A stretch of DNA of 64,000 nt. Source: Dyadobacter psychrophilus (GTDB lineage Bacteria; Bacteroidota; Bacteroidia; Cytophagales; Spirosomataceae). The stretch covers positions 682,001 to 746,000 of the forward strand of contig NZ_FUZA01000001.1 in NCBI RefSeq assembly GCF_900167945.1, written 5' to 3'. A program made the position numbers and the translations under genes. The notes beneath the pieces are model-generated. The model had not been told where the DNA came from and made no database searches. It saw only the letters and a program-made list of their open reading frames with translations. Of the stretch, positions 62,115 through 64,000 are shown in pieces (position 1 is the stretch's first letter; every line of letters starts with the position of its first letter).

Positions 62115-63086
62115 TCACCACTTATCCAGCCCCAGCAGCTTCCTTCCCAGCTCCGAAAGTTGTGCGGTTTCGTATTTGGTTTTCTCCCAGTTTCTAGGGT
62201 CGCCCGGGAATGCATAACCAGTTGGCGCTTCTCTTTCCCGCCAGGAGTTAATGCGCCATTGACGCAATGCCTCATCATCTTCCTGAGCCGGCATCATGGA
62301 AATATATTGTGCAAGACGCACTTTGTCCTGACTGCGATTTGCTCTGATGCCATGGGGCTGCGAGCTGTTAAAAATCAGCAGATCGCCCGCGTTCATCTTT
62401 ACTTTTACGAGATCAAAACCTGTCGTATCCGGCTGAAAATGATTGCGATCTTCGGGTTGCGTTAATTTCCAGGTGTCGTAAGTCCGGAAAAGCTCGGGTA
62501 TGCATTGAAAACCACCCATATTTTCATCGTCCTGATCGGCCAGCGCCAACACACCTTGCACATTTTGTGGTTTTGTTTCCGGATCATAATCCCAGTGAAT
62601 GAAGCCTTTATAGTCAAACCCAGGCCGCAAGGGCAAATTCAGATTGGCACGGTCGATCGTTACCCACAACTTTTCTGTCCCCCATATATCCGTAAATGCC
62701 TGATGAACCTTCGGAAACTGGCGGTTATCCCACAAATACTGGTGGTTATAAACTTCGACCATTCCCGTGTTGGTCAACTCCTTCATTTTCATCTCTGCAC
62801 GTGGAGGCGCATACCAGGTTTCGGGATTATTCGGATCCTTTTCTTCAAACTCCCAAAGAAAGTCTGCAAGCTTTTTAACCTGGTCTTTCGGAACCGCATC
62901 CTTAATAACGATGTAGCCATTTGTGATCCAAAAATCCCAATCCTCCTCCGTCATTAACCCCAGCGGCCTGCCATTACTTCGGTCATTAAGTTTCACATTG
63001 CTTGATTTTGCGGTCGATGGATTTCCGGGAATGTCGGTATGCGCGTTGCCCGGCACCATTGTTGCCGTCATTGTTTGCTGTTCCAT
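62115..63086 (-). CDS. phytanoyl-CoA dioxygenase (PhyH) family protein
   Basis: A 323-residue Fe(II)/2-oxoglutarate enzyme. It begins GRPLGLMTEEDWDFWITNGY, VVI-type IVIKDAVPKDQVKKLADFLW as usual for PhyH. The metal ligands are His and Asp in GFIHWDYDPETKP and His in IFNSSQPHGIRANRSQDK, and Arg in VRLAQYISM binds 2-oxoglutarate. It is cytoplasmic. A divergent AraC-type gene 157 bases away probably controls it. The substrate is unknown, but carbohydrate- or natural-product-linked hydroxylation is typical of such pairs (inference). Confidence 0.85.
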   Translation of the reverse strand: MEQQTMTATMVPGNAHTDIPGNPSTAKSSNVKLNDRSNGRPLGLMTEEDWDFWITNGYIVIKDAVPKDQVKKLADFLWEFEEKDPNNPETWYAPPRAEMKMKELTNTGMVEVYNHQYLWDNRQFPKVHQAFTDIWGTEKLWVTIDRANLNLPLRPGFDYKGFIHWDYDPETKPQNVQGVLALADQDDENMGGFQCIPELFRTYDTWKLTQPEDRNHFQPDTTGFDLVKVKMNAGDLLIFNSSQPHGIRANRSQDKVRLAQYISMMPAQEDDEALRQWRINSWREREAPTGYAFPGDPRNWEKTKYETAQLSELGRKLLGLDKW

Positions 63087-63116
63087 GCTATAATATTATT
63101 ACGTGAATTAATATAA

Positions 63117-63124
63117 CAAAGCTA
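63117..63124 (-). promoter_or_regulatory. candidate -7 box for the PhyH gene
   Basis: Read on the minus strand, TAGCTTTG fits TAnnTTTG. A transcript would begin near 63111, about 25 bases before the ATG at 63086. No convincing TTTG -33 box lies at 17-23 bases upstream. An activator such as the divergent AraC protein could compensate. Confidence 0.3.
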
Positions 63125-63243
63125 GCATACAAAGATCCGCTACGCCACCTTTCCAGCAACCAAAATTTGCTCTCTATTGACATTAATGTCTGGAACTTTA
63201 CGTATTTTAGTCAATAGCAATACATAAACATGGACTTGAAACA

Positions 63244-64000
63244 ATGAAGATTATCCGGGAAGAAATTATTCCAAGCGCGGGAAGTTCTTTTAAAGTGTTG
63301 CTGACTCCCGGACTAAACGATACATTTCTATGGCATTTACATCCTGAGTATGAGATCGTTTACGTAGAAGGGACCAGCGGCACACGCCATGTGGGCGACC
63401 ATACATCGGTTTATGAAGGCAGCGACCTTGTTTTTATTGGTCCAAACATCCCACACCTCAATTTCGATTATGGTGTGCGAACTGAATGTGAGCAGGTTAT
63501 TATTCAGATGAAAGAAAATTTTTTAGGCAAAGACTTTTTGAACCTTCCCGAGTTTGCTCCTATTAAAACACTTTTCGAAAGATCGCATCACGGACTTTCA
63601 TTTTCTGGCCAAACAAAGAAAGCGATTGGCGCACAGTTAAAGCAACTCCCTGATCTTGATCATTTTGACCAACTTATATTACTGTTGCAAATCCTCAGAA
63701 TACTGGCTGCTTCCGAGGAAGTCATAACACTGAATACATTGCCAGCGGGTAATAAATCCTTGCAAAAGGAGCAACATCGCATGGATTCGATTTACAAATA
63801 CGTTGAGCTGCATTATGACCAAAATCCCGATGTGAATGTTATTGCAGAGCACGTTAACCTTACTACGCCCGCATTTTGCAGGTTTTTCAGGAAAAATGCC
63901 AAGATGACTTTTACAGATTTTGTTAATGTATATCGTATCAATCAGGCCAAAAATTTACTGTTACAAAACAAAACTGTCTCGGAAACCTGTTTTGCCGTCG
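63244..64000 (+). CDS. AraC-family transcriptional regulator (partial, runs off the window)
   Basis: The frame from the ATG at 63244 is open to the window end (252 codons). The N-terminal half is a cupin effector domain: FLWHLHPEYEIVYVEGTSGT, HVGDHTSVYEGSDLVFIGPN and IPHLNFDY. The C-terminal part is the AraC double helix-turn-helix, of which the first helix pair is present (VNVIAEHVNLTTPAFCRFFR, then KMTFTDFVNVYRINQAKNLL). The last 20-30 residues are probably missing. It is divergent from the PhyH gene, its likely target. Confidence 0.9.
   Translation, partial: MKIIREEIIPSAGSSFKVLLTPGLNDTFLWHLHPEYEIVYVEGTSGTRHVGDHTSVYEGSDLVFIGPNIPHLNFDYGVRTECEQVIIQMKENFLGKDFLNLPEFAPIKTLFERSHHGLSFSGQTKKAIGAQLKQLPDLDHFDQLILLLQILRILAASEEVITLNTLPAGNKSLQKEQHRMDSIYKYVELHYDQNPDVNVIAEHVNLTTPAFCRFFRKNAKMTFTDFVNVYRINQAKNLLLQNKTVSETCFAV

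Noticed and set aside
1..64000. CRISPR arrays, tRNA or rRNA genes, insertion sequences, prophage
   Set aside because: No regularly spaced repeats, cloverleaf-like sequences, transposase motifs or phage structural proteins were seen. The C1q-like proteins resemble tail-fibre heads but have signal peptides and no phage neighbours.

Overview
The window looks like the chromosome of a free-living Bacteroidota bacterium, most likely order Cytophagales and perhaps close to Dyadobacter or Spirosoma. The genus is my inference from gene content, not a search. Supporting signs are a C-terminal type IX secretion sorting domain, roughly 800-residue FtsX/MacB-type permeases, DUF4374 lipoproteins, carboxypeptidase-D-like TonB receptors, a propeller-type sensor kinase, and -7 boxes fitting TAnnTTTG. 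I saw no tRNA, rRNA, CRISPR array, insertion sequence or phage.

Bases 1-24187 are most of an exopolysaccharide locus. It opens with the end of a probable flippase. Then come an SGNH-like protein and about ten glycosyltransferases (GT2, GT4/GT1, GT8-like, GT9-like). A Wzy/ligase-type membrane protein, two hexapeptide acyltransferases and a membrane acyltransferase 3 are also present. An unusual redox set (GMC flavoprotein, aldo/keto reductase, PhyH-type dioxygenase) sits among them. The locus ends with a WcaI-like transferase, a WcaJ-like initiating phosphosugar transferase, an Ala-rich secreted protein and a YjbH-like outer membrane protein. The genes are tightly packed with ATGA/TGATG overlaps, so one or a few long transcripts are likely. 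No Wza/Wzc export genes are visible; they may lie upstream.

Bases 24195-37459 are mixed chromosomal genes: an interrupted small ORF, ogt, two FtsX-family permeases, a complete-looking subclass B1 metallo-beta-lactamase, an unusual receiver-only protein, a response regulator with a propeller histidine kinase, a small two-gene unit (DUF6934-like plus a 56-residue protein), and a DUF3095 protein. Bases 37487-42567 hold a fused iron-sulfur/molybdopterin oxidoreductase, an NmrA-type reductase, a hypothetical protein and a GNAT acetyltransferase.

Bases 42640-52623 form the most coherent specialised system: ECF sigma factor, anti-sigma factor, DUF4374 lipoprotein, TonB receptor, second DUF4374 lipoprotein, PepSY membrane protein and a second outer-membrane barrel. 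The core matches the Bacteroides xenosiderophore system XusABC, but with a duplicated XusB-like protein, its own sigma/anti-sigma pair and an extra barrel.

Bases 52659-64000 carry a DUF6797-like/cytochrome c protein, a secreted propeller-like protein and an Ig-like lipoprotein, with a terminator-shaped hairpin over the latter's start codon. They are followed by two tandem C1q-like secreted proteins, a T9SS cargo protein, a START-domain protein, and a PhyH dioxygenase divergent from a truncated AraC regulator.
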